Of a stretch of DNA of 64,000 nucleotides, positions 36,476 to 45,502 are shown piece by piece. A program made the translations under genes and the position numbers. The notes beneath the pieces are model-generated. The model worked only from the letters and a program-made list of their open reading frames with translations, did not search any database and was not told the origin of the DNA. Position 1 is the stretch's first letter. Every line of letters begins with the position of its first letter. This DNA is from Micromonospora eburnea (GTDB lineage Bacteria; Actinomycetota; Actinomycetes; Mycobacteriales; Micromonosporaceae): contig NZ_FMHY01000002.1 of the NCBI RefSeq assembly GCF_900090225.1, positions 434,001 through 498,000 of the forward strand. The letters run 5' to 3'.

Positions 36476-37326
36476 GCCTGCTCCTTGTCGTGGGGCGCGG
36501 CGTCCAGGTCGTGGACGCCGGTGAGGACGGCGATGTCCTCGTCCGGGCGGGGTGCGGCCGCCAGCACCGACGCGGTGGCCCGCAGGACGGGTGCCGGCAC
36601 CCCGTCGAGCGCGTCGAGCGCGAGCCGGGCGTCCTTGGCGGCCAGCGCGACGGCGAACGCGGCGTCCGTGGCGGTCGCCCGGGCGACCGCGCCGCCGAGC
36701 GGTCCGGTGGCCAGGGCCTCGACCGCCGTACGCCGGTCCACGCCGACCGCCTCCGCGACCGCCAGCGCGTCGGCGGTGGCCGCCACGGCGGTGACCAGGG
36801 CGGTGTTGAGCACCAGCTTCAGCGCGGCGCCACGGCCGGGACCACCACAGCGGCGGACCGTGCCGAGCAGCTTCAGCACCGGGGTGACCCGTGTGACGGC
36901 CGCCTCCGTGCCGCCGGCCAGCACCACGAGCCGACCTGCCTGGGCCGCGCCGGCACTGCCGGCGACGGGCGCGTCCACGAGCGGTACGCCCGCCGGCAGC
37001 CGCCCGACCAATTCGGCCAGGGCCCGTGGGCCGATGGTGGACATCTCGACCAGATGGGTGCCGGGGCGCAGGGCTGTTGCCGCCCCGTCGACGCCGTACA
37101 GCACCTCCTCGACGGCGGCGGCGTCGGTGAGCATGGTGATCACCAGGTCGGCGTCCCGGACCGCCTCGGCCGGGGTGGCGGCGGCCCGTGCGCCGGCCGC
37201 GACCAGTGGGCCCGTCCGGGCGGGGGTGCGGTTCCAGACCGTGAGGTGCTGCCGCCCGGTGGCCAGCAGGCGGCGGCCGACCGCCGTGCCCATCGTGCCG
37301 GTGCCCAGCAGTGCGATGACGTCCAT
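36472..37326 (-). CDS. NAD(P)-dependent beta-hydroxyacid dehydrogenase (HIBADH-like)
   Basis: A 284-residue dehydrogenase of the 3-hydroxyisobutyrate/tartronate-semialdehyde reductase family. It has Rossmann GTGTMGTAVGRRLL at residues 8-21, substrate loop DAPVAGSAGAAQAGRL, and catalytic Lys in GAALKLVLNTALV. The start ATG 37326 is chosen; the frame is open further upstream but crosses the LysR control region. It is divergent from a lysR gene and coupled to a ridA-like gene. The substrate is unknown; imine-reductase relatives share this fold and cannot be excluded. Confidence 0.87.
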   Translation of the reverse strand: MDVIALLGTGTMGTAVGRRLLATGRQHLTVWNRTPARTGPLVAAGARAAATPAEAVRDADLVITMLTDAAAVEEVLYGVDGAATALRPGTHLVEMSTIGPRALAELVGRLPAGVPLVDAPVAGSAGAAQAGRLVVLAGGTEAAVTRVTPVLKLLGTVRRCGGPGRGAALKLVLNTALVTAVAATADALAVAEAVGVDRRTAVEALATGPLGGAVARATATDAAFAVALAAKDARLALDALDGVPAPVLRATASVLAAAPRPDEDIAVLTGVHDLDAAPHDKEQA

Positions 37327-37364
37327 GGCCCGGAACGCTAGATGCTGGCCAGCCATGCTACCAA

Positions 37365-37390
37365 CGAATGTTCGGCATCGCTGCCATTCG
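37365..37390. promoter_or_regulatory. LysR-type binding site between divergent genes
   Basis: Inverted repeat CGAATG (37365-37370) and CATTCG (37385-37390), 14 bp apart, lies 39 bp upstream of the dehydrogenase start and 25 bp upstream of the lysR ATG. The spacing fits a dyad recognition site for autoregulation and target control. Confidence 0.6.
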
Positions 37391-37414
37391 TCAGTCGCAT
37401 GGCATGATGACGGC

Positions 37415-38320
37415 ATGCAGCCGCAGGCCCTCCAGGTCTTCCGCGTCGTCGCCGAGCACGGCTCCATCACCGCGGCGGCACGGACCCTGCGCTACACCCA
37501 GTCCGCGGTGTCGCGGCAGATCGCCGCCCTGGAGGCCGAACTCGGGTCGCCCCTGTTCGACCGGCTGCCGCGTGGCGTCGCCCTGACCGAGTCGGGCCGG
37601 TGCCTGCTCGCCCACGCCGAGGCGGTGCTCGATCGGCTCGAGGCGGCCCGCCGGGACCTGGCCGCGCTCCGCGACCTGACCGCCGGCCGGCTGCGGGTCG
37701 GCGCGTTCCCGACGGCGGTCGCCGCGCTCGTACCCCGAGCCCTGGCCGCCTTCCGGTCCGCCCACCCCCAGGTGGCGCTGTCGCTGGTCGAGGGGCTGAC
37801 GCCCGGGCTGCTGGACCGGCTGCTCGCCGGGGACGCCGACGTCGTGGTGGTCAGCGCGGCTCCCGACCAGCCCCTCGACGAGGACCGGTTCGACCTGCAC
37901 CATCTCGTGGACGAGGTCCTGCTGGTAGCGGTGCCCCGGGCGCACCGGCTCGCGCACCGGCGTACGGTGCGGCTGCGCGAGCTGGCCGACGAGGCGTTCA
38001 TCGCCGGTTCGGCCACCGCCGAGGAGACGCTGTTGCGAGCCACCCTGCCGGCCGGCTTCCGGCCGCGGATCGACATCGTGGCCGCGGAGTGGACCGGCAA
38101 GCTGGGCTGTGTCGCGGCCGGGTTGGGGGTCGCCCTGGTGCCCGCGCTGGCCGTCCGGGCCACCCCGCCCGACCTCGCCCTGCTCCGGTTGCATCCGGAT
38201 GATGCCTCGGTCCGGCGGGTCTTCGCCGCCACCGCCGGCGGTCGCAGTCGGCCGCCGGCGGTGCGGCGGTTTCTCGACCATCTCGACACGGTGGCGGCCG
38301 GGCTGGCCGGCCCGGCCTAG
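37415..38320 (+). CDS. LysR family transcriptional regulator
   Basis: A 301-residue regulator. The N-terminal HTH reads FRVVAEHGSITAAARTLRYTQSAVSRQIAALE (as consecutive parts), followed by LFDRLPRGVALTESG. The effector domain spans ~90-295, starting GRLRVGAFPTAVAALVP. It is divergent from the dehydrogenase/ridA operon, its probable target. The start ATG 37415 was chosen because it directly precedes the HTH (MQPQALQVF); an upstream in-frame extension is non-homologous. Its stop overlaps the stop codon of the convergent MarR gene. Confidence 0.92.
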   Translation: MQPQALQVFRVVAEHGSITAAARTLRYTQSAVSRQIAALEAELGSPLFDRLPRGVALTESGRCLLAHAEAVLDRLEAARRDLAALRDLTAGRLRVGAFPTAVAALVPRALAAFRSAHPQVALSLVEGLTPGLLDRLLAGDADVVVVSAAPDQPLDEDRFDLHHLVDEVLLVAVPRAHRLAHRRTVRLRELADEAFIAGSATAEETLLRATLPAGFRPRIDIVAAEWTGKLGCVAAGLGVALVPALAVRATPPDLALLRLHPDDASVRRVFAATAGGRSRPPAVRRFLDHLDTVAAGLAGPA

Positions 38321-38796
38321 TCCGCCTGCGTGGTCGGCCCGGCCTGGTCGGCCTGCTTGGTCTGCCAGCGGTCGATGAGCGCGGGCAGTTCCCGCCACAG
38401 GTAGTCGTAGAAGTCCCGCATCTCGGCGAGCCGTCGGCCCGCCGGGCTGTCCGCCCCGGCGGCCCGGATGCCCTGCTCGGCGGCGTCACGCATGACGGTC
38501 ACGATGGCGTTCTGACCGGACATGAGCCTGGCCCAGGCGCCCTCGCGTACCCGGAAGTGATCGCGCCGGCTGCCGGGTGCCGGGACCCGCTCGATCAGCC
38601 CGACCGTCGACAGGGACTTGAGCGCGGTCGAGACGCTGCCCGAGCTGATCCCCAGGGCCTCGACGATGTCCCCGGCGGTCATCGCCTCCTCCTGGGTGAA
38701 GAGCAGTGCGGCCAGCACCCGGGCGGTCATCCGCTGCATCCCGCCCTGGGTGAGGGAGAGCGCCAGATGTTCCGCCGGGCCACTCAGTGCCGTCAT
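38317..38796 (-). CDS. MarR/GbsR-type repressor of the adjacent ABC exporter
   Basis: A 159-residue winged-helix regulator. The HTH is MTAGDIVEALGISSGSVSTAL, then SLSTVGLIERVPAPGSRRDHFRV. The C-terminal helices DFYDYLWRELPALIDRW complete the dimerisation region. The layout matches GbsR-like MarR proteins that repress divergent ABC-type exporters. The start ATG 38796 is 91 bp from the ABC ATPase gene, and a nested palindrome lies between them. It probably represses the exporter in the absence of ligand. Confidence 0.87.
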   Translation of the reverse strand: MTALSGPAEHLALSLTQGGMQRMTARVLAALLFTQEEAMTAGDIVEALGISSGSVSTALKSLSTVGLIERVPAPGSRRDHFRVREGAWARLMSGQNAIVTVMRDAAEQGIRAAGADSPAGRRLAEMRDFYDYLWRELPALIDRWQTKQADQAGPTTQAD

Positions 38797-38844
38797 ACGC
38801 GTCCTTCCGCCGTGCTGTCTGTCGTACCCGCCACTCTATCAGCT

Positions 38845-38873
38845 CGAAGACTTCAGGAATCTCTGAAAGTTCG
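38845..38873. promoter_or_regulatory. Nested palindrome, candidate operator for the MarR-type repressor
   Basis: TTCAG (38852-38856) and CTGAA (38863-38867) form the inner dyad, and CGAA (38845-38848) with TTCG (38870-38873) the outer. It ends at a GATACT -10-like box 15 bp before the ABC transporter ATG, so a bound repressor would cover the promoter. Confidence 0.6.
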
Positions 38874-38887
38874 ATACTGTCTGCGGC

Positions 38888-39802
38888 ATGAGCGCGGTAA
38901 TCGAGTTGGAGAAGTTGACCAAGACCTACGGCAGCCGCCGAGGTCTGGTAGACCTCGACCTCACGGTCGGGCCGGGTGAGGTGTTCGGCTACCTCGGCCC
39001 CAACGGGGCGGGAAAGTCGACCACGATCCGCCTGCTGCTCGATCTGATCCGACCCACTAGCGGCCGTGCGCTGCTGTTCGGCCAGGATCCTCGGCGGCAG
39101 GCGGTGTCCCTGCACCGGCGGGTCGGCTACCTCGCCGGCGACTTCGTGGTCAACCGACGACAGCGGGTCGGCGAATGCCTGAGATTCCTCGCCCGGCTAC
39201 GCGGCGGCGTCCCGCAGGCCCGCATCACCGAACTGGCCGAGCGCCTCGACCTGGACCTCGCCGCCCGGATCCGGGCGCTGTCCAAAGGCAACCGACAGAA
39301 GGTCGGCCTGGTGCAGGCGTTCATGCACCGGCCGGACCTGCTCATCCTCGACGAGCCGACCTCCGGCCTCGACCCGCTGGTCCAGCAGACCTTCCTCGAC
39401 CTGGTACGCGAGGCCAGCGCCAACGGCCAGACCGTCTTCATGTCCTCGCACGTCATGACCGAGGTGGAGGCGGTCGCCGATCGCGTCGGCATCATCCGTG
39501 CCGGTCGACTCGTCGCCCTCGACACCGTCGCGCAGCTGCGGGCCAGCACCGTGCACGACGTCCAGGTGACCTTCGCCGAGGCCGTGGACCGGGCGGGGCT
39601 GGCCGCCCTGCCTGGCGTCTCCGGCCTGACGGTCGACGGCTCGACGGCCCGCTTCCAACTCGCCGGCAGCCCCGACGACCTGATCCGGCTGCTCGCCCGG
39701 CAGCACGTGGCGGCGCTGCGCGCCACCACACCCGACCTGGAACAGACGTTCCTCACCTACTACCGCGCCGACAGCGCCGACCAGGAGCGAACCCGTGTTT
39801 GA
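38888..39802 (+). CDS. ABC transporter ATP-binding protein (DrrA/CcmA type)
   Basis: A 304-residue ATPase. Walker A is GPNGAGKST (residues ~38-46); the signature loop reads ALSKGNRQKVGLVQAF, with LSKGN in place of LSGGQ, common in this exporter class. Walker B is LLILDEPTSGLDP and the H-loop MSSHVM. The ~90-residue C-terminal extension ends LEQTFLTYY, typical of antibiotic/bacteriocin exporters. It overlaps the permease gene by 8 bp. The -10 box lies so close to the ATG that a leaderless transcript is likely. Confidence 0.92.
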   Translation: MSAVIELEKLTKTYGSRRGLVDLDLTVGPGEVFGYLGPNGAGKSTTIRLLLDLIRPTSGRALLFGQDPRRQAVSLHRRVGYLAGDFVVNRRQRVGECLRFLARLRGGVPQARITELAERLDLDLAARIRALSKGNRQKVGLVQAFMHRPDLLILDEPTSGLDPLVQQTFLDLVREASANGQTVFMSSHVMTEVEAVADRVGIIRAGRLVALDTVAQLRASTVHDVQVTFAEAVDRAGLAALPGVSGLTVDGSTARFQLAGSPDDLIRLLARQHVAALRATTPDLEQTFLTYYRADSADQERTRV

Positions 39803-40586
39803 CGTGATGACCAGCCAGACGTTGCGTGACGGTCGCCGTGCGCTCGTCGGCTTCGCCGCCGGCACCGCCCTCCTCGCCGCGATGTACGGGGGCTTCTATC
39901 CCCAGATCGCCGACGGGGCGATGGAGCAGACCGTGCAGGGCTTCTCCCCGGGGCTGCGCGAGGCACTCCGCATGGACGACCTGGTCTCCGCCGCCGGCTA
40001 CCTCGGCTCCAGCGTGTTCGGCATCATCGTGCCGCTGATCGCCGTCGGCTACGGCATCACCGTCGGCACCCGGGCCGTCGCCGGCGACGAGGAGGCCGGT
40101 CACCTCGACCTGCTGCTCGCGCACCCGGTCAGCCGTACCCGCCTGGTCCTGGCCCGCTTCGCCGCACTCGCCACCGGTGCTCTGCTCATCGCCGGCACGG
40201 TGTGGCTCGCCATGCTCACCATCCGTTCCGGAGCCCGGCTGCAAGACGTCAGCGTCACCCAGTTCGCCGCGCAGTGCGCCGCACTCGCCCTGCTCGTCGT
40301 CGCCTTCGGGGCGATCGCGTTGACCGTCGGCGCGGTCACCGGCAACCGGGCGGTCACCCTCGGGGTGACCGCCGGCGTCGCCGTCCTCAGCTACGCCCTG
40401 CGCACCATGGCCGGCCCCGTCGGCGTCGACGGCCTCCGCTACCTCTCCCCGTTCTACTACTACGACGGCGGGGAGCCGCTGCGGTACGGCTTCCAGTGGA
40501 CCCACCTCGCGGTCCTCGTCGGCCTTACCGCTCTCCTCGTGGCCGTCGCCACCAGGGCCTTCGACCGTCGCGACCTGACGAGCTGA
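39795..40586 (+). CDS. ABC-2 type transporter permease
   Basis: A 263-residue membrane protein with six hydrophobic segments. It contains the ABC-2 motif GDEEAGHLDLLLAHPVSRTRLVLARF between helices 2 and 3. GTG 39795 lies inside the upstream ATPase gene, indicating coupled translation. With the ATPase it forms an exporter for a drug or lipid-like substrate that cannot be identified from sequence. Confidence 0.9.
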   Translation: MFDVMTSQTLRDGRRALVGFAAGTALLAAMYGGFYPQIADGAMEQTVQGFSPGLREALRMDDLVSAAGYLGSSVFGIIVPLIAVGYGITVGTRAVAGDEEAGHLDLLLAHPVSRTRLVLARFAALATGALLIAGTVWLAMLTIRSGARLQDVSVTQFAAQCAALALLVVAFGAIALTVGAVTGNRAVTLGVTAGVAVLSYALRTMAGPVGVDGLRYLSPFYYYDGGEPLRYGFQWTHLAVLVGLTALLVAVATRAFDRRDLTS

Positions 40587-41005
40587 CCGCAAACCCGAGT
40601 TGCGGCGCGGCCGGTGCGAGCATCGCGCCGGCCACACCGTCAACGGAGCAGGTCCGCCGCCCGTCCGACGGCCACGGTGGACGTTGCCGCCGGCCGGGCC
40701 GACGACGAGGCATCCCCCGGCTGCACGGGCGCACCGCCTTCTGTCACGATCTCCGGGGTACGGCAACCGGATTGCTCCCCGGAGTCGTGCCTGTCGCGTT
40801 CAGAGTCATTACGCAGCGCGAGCGAATAATCGAAATCAGTAAATAACGTGGGCCCGCGTCCGTTTCGTGGCTCGGCGCACCGTTGTTCGATCTACGTTGC
40901 ATTCTGGCCGACAGGCTAACCTGCTCCGTACATCTGGCGGCTCCTGCGAAGACACCAATTGCGCTTAGGTTCCACCAGTCCATCCCCCTCTCGGAGGCAA
41001 CAGCT
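40587..41005. other. Long intergenic region before the nuclease/nucleotidase gene
   Basis: No credible gene is seen in 419 bp. It contains an unusually AT-rich patch (GAATAATCGAAATCAGTAAAT, 40821-40841) and should carry the promoter of the exported nuclease gene. I find no convincing PHO box or -35/-10 pair. GGCCGG/CCGGCC arms near 40610-40637 could be a weak hairpin after the permease gene. Confidence 0.5.
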
Positions 41006-44000
41006 TTGAAGCTCCGACCCATGCGCAGACACCCTGGCAGGGTGTTGGGCGTACTCGTCACGAGCGGTGCGCTCGCGCTGAGCAGCAGCGCCGCCTTCGC
41101 TGCCGCACCGGCGGCGACCCCATTCATCAGTGAGATCCACTACGACAACGTCGGCACCGACACCGGTGAGGCGATCGAGATCGAGGCGCCGGTCGGCTTC
41201 GACCTGAGCGGCTGGCAGATCGTCCTCTACAACGGCGCGAACGGCGCGGCGTACAACACCCGGACGCTGAGCGGCACGGTGCCGGCGGCCGGTGTGGTGG
41301 TCGCCAACTACCCGACCGACGGCATCCAGAACGGGTCCCCGGACGGCGTCGCCCTGGTCTCTCCCACCGGCGCGGTGGCGGAGTTCCTCACCTACGAGGG
41401 CACCATGACCGCGGTCGGCGGCCCGGCCAACGGGATGACCGGCACCGACATCGGGGTCGAGGAGACCAGCAACACCCCCGTCGGCCACTCGCTCCAGAAG
41501 ATCAACGGTAAGTGGAACGCCCCGGCGCCGAACACCTTCGGTGTCCTCAACGGCACCGGCAACCCCGACCCGGACCCGGACCCGGATCCGGGCGTCGGCT
41601 GCACCGTCACCGTCGACCGCACCATCGCGGAGGTCCAGGGCACCGGCAGCGCCACGCCGCTGGCGGGCAGCCGGGTCACCGTCGAGGGCGTGGTGACCGC
41701 CGACCACCGCACCGGTGGCTACAACGGCGTCTACGTGCAGACGGCCGGCAGCGGTGGCGACCGTCCGGTGGCTGCCGGCACCGCCTCCGACGGCATCTTC
41801 GTCTACCTCGGCACGAACACCGCGAACCACCCGTCGGTCGTCATCGGCGACCGGGTGCGGGTCAGCGGCGTCCCGAGCGAGTACAACGGCCTCACCCAGC
41901 TGAGCACCGCCGCCAAGACCGACGTGCAGGTCTGCGAGCACGGCGCGACCCTGCCGGCCCCGGTTCCGGTCAGCCTGCCGCTGGCCGAGGGTGCCCGCGA
42001 GTCGGTCGAGTCGATGCTGGTGGCGCCGGTCGGCCAGTACACCGTCTCCGAGGTGTACAACACCAACCGGTACGGCGAGGTCGTGCTCGCCGCCGGTGAC
42101 AAGGTCGCCCCGAACGTGACCGACCTGGCCCGTCCGGGCTCGGACGCCGCCAAGCAGCTGATCGCCGACAACAAGCTCCGGCGGATCCTGCTCGACGACG
42201 GCAAGACCACCAACCTGTCCACCGCCGGGCTGCTGCCGCCGTACCTGTCGAAGGAGAACCCGCTGCGGGTCGGCGACTCGGTCGAGGCGTTCGGCCCGGT
42301 CGTGCTGTCGTACGGCTTCGACGAGTGGCGCTTCCAGCCGACCACCCCGGTCAGCGCGGACACCCCGACGGCTACCCGGACCACCTTCAAGGCCACCAAC
42401 CCGCGTACCGCCGCGCCGGCGAACGTCGGCGGCGACATCCGGGTGGCCACCTTCAACGTCCTCAACTACTTCGTGCACTTCGGGGGTGACGCCCGCGGCG
42501 CGGCGAACGAGGCCGGGCTGGCCAAGCAGGAGGCGAAGATCGTCGCGGCGATCAGCGCGCTCGGCGCCGACGTGGTGGGGCTTGAGGAGATCGAGAACTC
42601 GGTCCGGTTCAACGCCAACGACCCGCAGCAGGCGCTGAAGCGCCTCGTGAACGCGCTCAACGCCAAGGACGGCGCGGGGACCTGGGACTACGTCCGTAGC
42701 CCGGCCGAGCTGCCCGGCCCCAGCCAGCAGGACTTCATCACGACGGCGATCATCTTCAAGCCGGCGAAGGTCCAGCCGAAGGGCGCGTCGCGCTCGGTCA
42801 ACGACGAGAGCGTGTGGTTCAACGCCCGCGAGCCGATCGCGCAGACGTTCACCGCGGGGAAGATCTCCTTCACCGTGGTCGTCAACCACCTCAAGTCCAA
42901 GGGCGGCACGGGGACCGGCGACAACGCCGACACCGGTGACGGTCAGGGCAGCTGGAACGGCGACCGGGTCCGGCAGGCCAAGGCGCTGACGGCGTTCGTC
43001 GACCGGGTCAAGGCCGACAGCGGCACCGAGGACGTGCTCCTGCTGGGTGACTTCAACGCGTACACCCAGGAGGACCCGATGCAGGTCCTCTACGCCAAGC
43101 AGTACCAGGACCTGAACAACACCGGCAAGGCCACCTACGTCTTCGGTGGCGAGTCCGGCTCGCTCGACCACGCCCTCGCCTCGCCGTCGCTGGCGTCGCG
43201 GGTCACCGGGATCGACGTCTGGCAGATCAACGCGGTCGAGTCGTTCGCCTTCGAGTACGACGGGCTGGCCGCCTTCTACGAGCCGACCCCGTACCGGGCC
43301 AGCGACCACAACCCGATCGTGGTGGGCATCAGCACCGGCGCGAAGCCGGTCGACCTCCAGCTGCTCGGCATCAACGACTTCCACGGCCGGCTGGAGTCCC
43401 CGGCCACCGTGGGTGGTCAGCCGGTCGGCGGCGCCGCCCAGCTCGCCGGCCTGGTCGGTCAGCTGCGGGCGCAGAACCCGAACACCGCGTTCATCTCCGG
43501 CGGCGACAACATCGGCGCGTCCACCTTCATCTCGGCGATCGACGGGGACAACCCGACGATCGACGCGCTGAACGCGATGGGCCTGGCCGCCTCGGCGGTC
43601 GGTAACCACGAGTTCGACAAGGGCATCGCCGACCTCACCGGCCGCGTGTCCGACCGCGCCGACTTCCCGTACCTGGGCGCCAACGTGTACCGGGGCGACA
43701 CCCGGGCGCTGCCGGCGTACTCGGTCAGCACCCTCGGTGGGGTCCGGGTCGGCTACGTCGGCGTGGTGACCGAGCAGACCGCGTCGCTGGTCAGCCCGGA
43801 CGGCATCGCCGGTCTGACCTTCCGTGACCCGGTGGCCGAGGCCAACCTGGTGGCCCGCCAGCTCAAGGACGGCAACCCGGACAACGGCGAGGCCGACGTG
43901 GTGGTGCTGCTCGCGCACGAGGGCGCCGCGACGGAGAACATCACCTCCGCCGAGGCGCTGGCCAACGACCCGGTCTTCGGCAAGTTCACCCGGGTCGACG

Positions 44001-45382
44001 CCACCATCGACGCCATCTTCAGCGGCCACACCCACCAGCCGTACGCGTTCAAGCTCCCGGTCCCCGGATCGGACAAGCTGCGTCCGGTGGTGCAGGCCGA
44101 GGACTACGGCATGCGGCTGGGCAAGGTCAGCCTGACCTTCGATCCGGAGTCGCGCTCGGTGACCGCCTCCGACGCGCAGCTGGTCGACGTGGTCGGCGCG
44201 CCGGCGAACCCGGCGGTGGCCGACATCGTGGCCGCCGCCAAGGTCAAGGCGGCCGAGCTGGGCAAGGAGAAGCTCGGTTCGATCACCGCGGACATCAAGC
44301 GGGCCTACACCAACGGCAACGAGGACCGCGGCGCGGAGTCGGCGCTGGGCAACTTCATCGCCGACGTGCAGCTCGCCGGCACCAAGGACGCCGGCCGGGG
44401 CGGGGCGCAGATCGCGTTCATGAACCCGGGCGGTCTGCGGGCCGACCTGCTCTACCGGACCGACGGCACGGTGACCTACGCCGACGCCTTCGCCGTCCAG
44501 CCGTTCTCCAACGACGTGGTCACCAAGAGCTACACCGGTGCCCAGATCAAGCAGGTGCTGGAGGAGCAGTGGCAGCCCGACGGCGCGTCCCGTCCGGTGC
44601 TTTGGCTCGGTGTCTCGAAGGGCTTCAGCTACACCTACAACCCCGAGGCGCCCAAGGGCTCGCGGATCACGTCGGTCAAGCTCAACGGCACGCCGCTCGA
44701 CCTGTCGGGCACCTACCGGGTCACGGTGAACTCGTTCCTCGCCGCCGGTGGTGACAACTTCACCACCCTGGGCGGGGGCACCAACCCGGCGACCACCGGC
44801 GACAACGACCTCACCATGCTGGTGAGCTACCTCGCCGCCAACTCGCCGGTCACCCCGGACACCCAGCCCCGGTCGACGATCGGCCAGGCCGGTCCGCAGT
44901 GCACCACGACGATCACCGGCAAGTACAGCAAGCCGCTGGTGGTCAGCGCGGGCCTGGTCTGCCTGGAGAACGCCACGGTCTCCGGCCCGGTCACGGTCAA
45001 CCCGGGTGCCTCCCTGGTGGTCACCGGCGGCACCATCAGCGGCCCGGTTTCCGCCACCCGCCCGGTGCTGTTCGAGCTCTCCGGCGCGACGGTGTCCGGC
45101 CCGGTCACGGTCACCGGCGCCACCGGCGAGCTGAAGATCGCCGAGGGCAAGGTGAACGGCCCGGTGTCGGTCACCGCCAACACCGGTGGGGTACGGATCG
45201 ACGCGGTCACCGTCAGTGGCCCGATCACCGTCAACGGCAACACCGGCAGCCAGCCGGTGGTCGTCGCCGGTAACACGGTCAGCGGGCCGCTGGCCTGCTC
45301 GGGCAACAACCCGGCCCCGGTGAACGAGAGCCGGCCGAACAGCGTGAAGGGCCCGTCCTCGGGCCAGTGCGCGAAGCTGTAG
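41006..45382 (+). CDS. Secreted ExeM/NucH-type nuclease fused to a 5'-nucleotidase, with C-terminal repeats
   Basis: A 1,458-residue exported protein, starting at TTG 41006 (GGAGG eight bases upstream), with a signal peptide (VLGVLVTSGALALSSSAAFA). Domains in order: lamin-tail-like (~35-180), OB/ExeM region (~195-460), an endonuclease/exonuclease/phosphatase domain (TFNVLNYF ~481, LLGDFNAYT ~680, SDHNPIVVG ~765), then a 5'-nucleotidase metallophosphatase (NDFHGRLES ~789, GNHEFDKG ~865, GHTHQPY ~1006) with its C-terminal nucleotide domain (NPGGLRADL ~1140). The last ~130 residues repeat SGPVTV-like units. Together the domains could turn extracellular DNA into nucleosides and phosphate. Confidence 0.93.
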   Translation: MKLRPMRRHPGRVLGVLVTSGALALSSSAAFAAAPAATPFISEIHYDNVGTDTGEAIEIEAPVGFDLSGWQIVLYNGANGAAYNTRTLSGTVPAAGVVVANYPTDGIQNGSPDGVALVSPTGAVAEFLTYEGTMTAVGGPANGMTGTDIGVEETSNTPVGHSLQKINGKWNAPAPNTFGVLNGTGNPDPDPDPDPGVGCTVTVDRTIAEVQGTGSATPLAGSRVTVEGVVTADHRTGGYNGVYVQTAGSGGDRPVAAGTASDGIFVYLGTNTANHPSVVIGDRVRVSGVPSEYNGLTQLSTAAKTDVQVCEHGATLPAPVPVSLPLAEGARESVESMLVAPVGQYTVSEVYNTNRYGEVVLAAGDKVAPNVTDLARPGSDAAKQLIADNKLRRILLDDGKTTNLSTAGLLPPYLSKENPLRVGDSVEAFGPVVLSYGFDEWRFQPTTPVSADTPTATRTTFKATNPRTAAPANVGGDIRVATFNVLNYFVHFGGDARGAANEAGLAKQEAKIVAAISALGADVVGLEEIENSVRFNANDPQQALKRLVNALNAKDGAGTWDYVRSPAELPGPSQQDFITTAIIFKPAKVQPKGASRSVNDESVWFNAREPIAQTFTAGKISFTVVVNHLKSKGGTGTGDNADTGDGQGSWNGDRVRQAKALTAFVDRVKADSGTEDVLLLGDFNAYTQEDPMQVLYAKQYQDLNNTGKATYVFGGESGSLDHALASPSLASRVTGIDVWQINAVESFAFEYDGLAAFYEPTPYRASDHNPIVVGISTGAKPVDLQLLGINDFHGRLESPATVGGQPVGGAAQLAGLVGQLRAQNPNTAFISGGDNIGASTFISAIDGDNPTIDALNAMGLAASAVGNHEFDKGIADLTGRVSDRADFPYLGANVYRGDTRALPAYSVSTLGGVRVGYVGVVTEQTASLVSPDGIAGLTFRDPVAEANLVARQLKDGNPDNGEADVVVLLAHEGAATENITSAEALANDPVFGKFTRVDATIDAIFSGHTHQPYAFKLPVPGSDKLRPVVQAEDYGMRLGKVSLTFDPESRSVTASDAQLVDVVGAPANPAVADIVAAAKVKAAELGKEKLGSITADIKRAYTNGNEDRGAESALGNFIADVQLAGTKDAGRGGAQIAFMNPGGLRADLLYRTDGTVTYADAFAVQPFSNDVVTKSYTGAQIKQVLEEQWQPDGASRPVLWLGVSKGFSYTYNPEAPKGSRITSVKLNGTPLDLSGTYRVTVNSFLAAGGDNFTTLGGGTNPATTGDNDLTMLVSYLAANSPVTPDTQPRSTIGQAGPQCTTTITGKYSKPLVVSAGLVCLENATVSGPVTVNPGASLVVTGGTISGPVSATRPVLFELSGATVSGPVTVTGATGELKIAEGKVNGPVSVTANTGGVRIDAVTVSGPITVNGNTGSQPVVVAGNTVSGPLACSGNNPAPVNESRPNSVKGPSSGQCAKL

Positions 45383-45400
45383 TCCGGATGTGCTAACCGG

Positions 45401-45435
45401 TCCGCGGCCGGAGCCGATCAGGCTCCGGCCGCGGA
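45401..45435 (+). terminator. Strong intrinsic terminator after the nuclease gene
   Basis: A perfect 15-bp stem, TCCGCGGCCGGAGCC (45401-45415) and its complement (45421-45435), with loop GATCA, followed by CTCGTTT. It lies between convergent genes and may serve both. Confidence 0.92.
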
Positions 45436-45502
45436 CTCGTTTACGGCGCCGGCTGAGCCACCTGAATGCCGACGGGGTCGACCCCGTGCCGACCCCGCCT
45501 CG

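Noticed and set aside
40916-44035. 1,039-codon open frame antisense to the nuclease/nucleotidase gene
   Set aside because: Same GC-bias artefact. The plus-strand frame carries two complete enzyme domains and a signal peptide.
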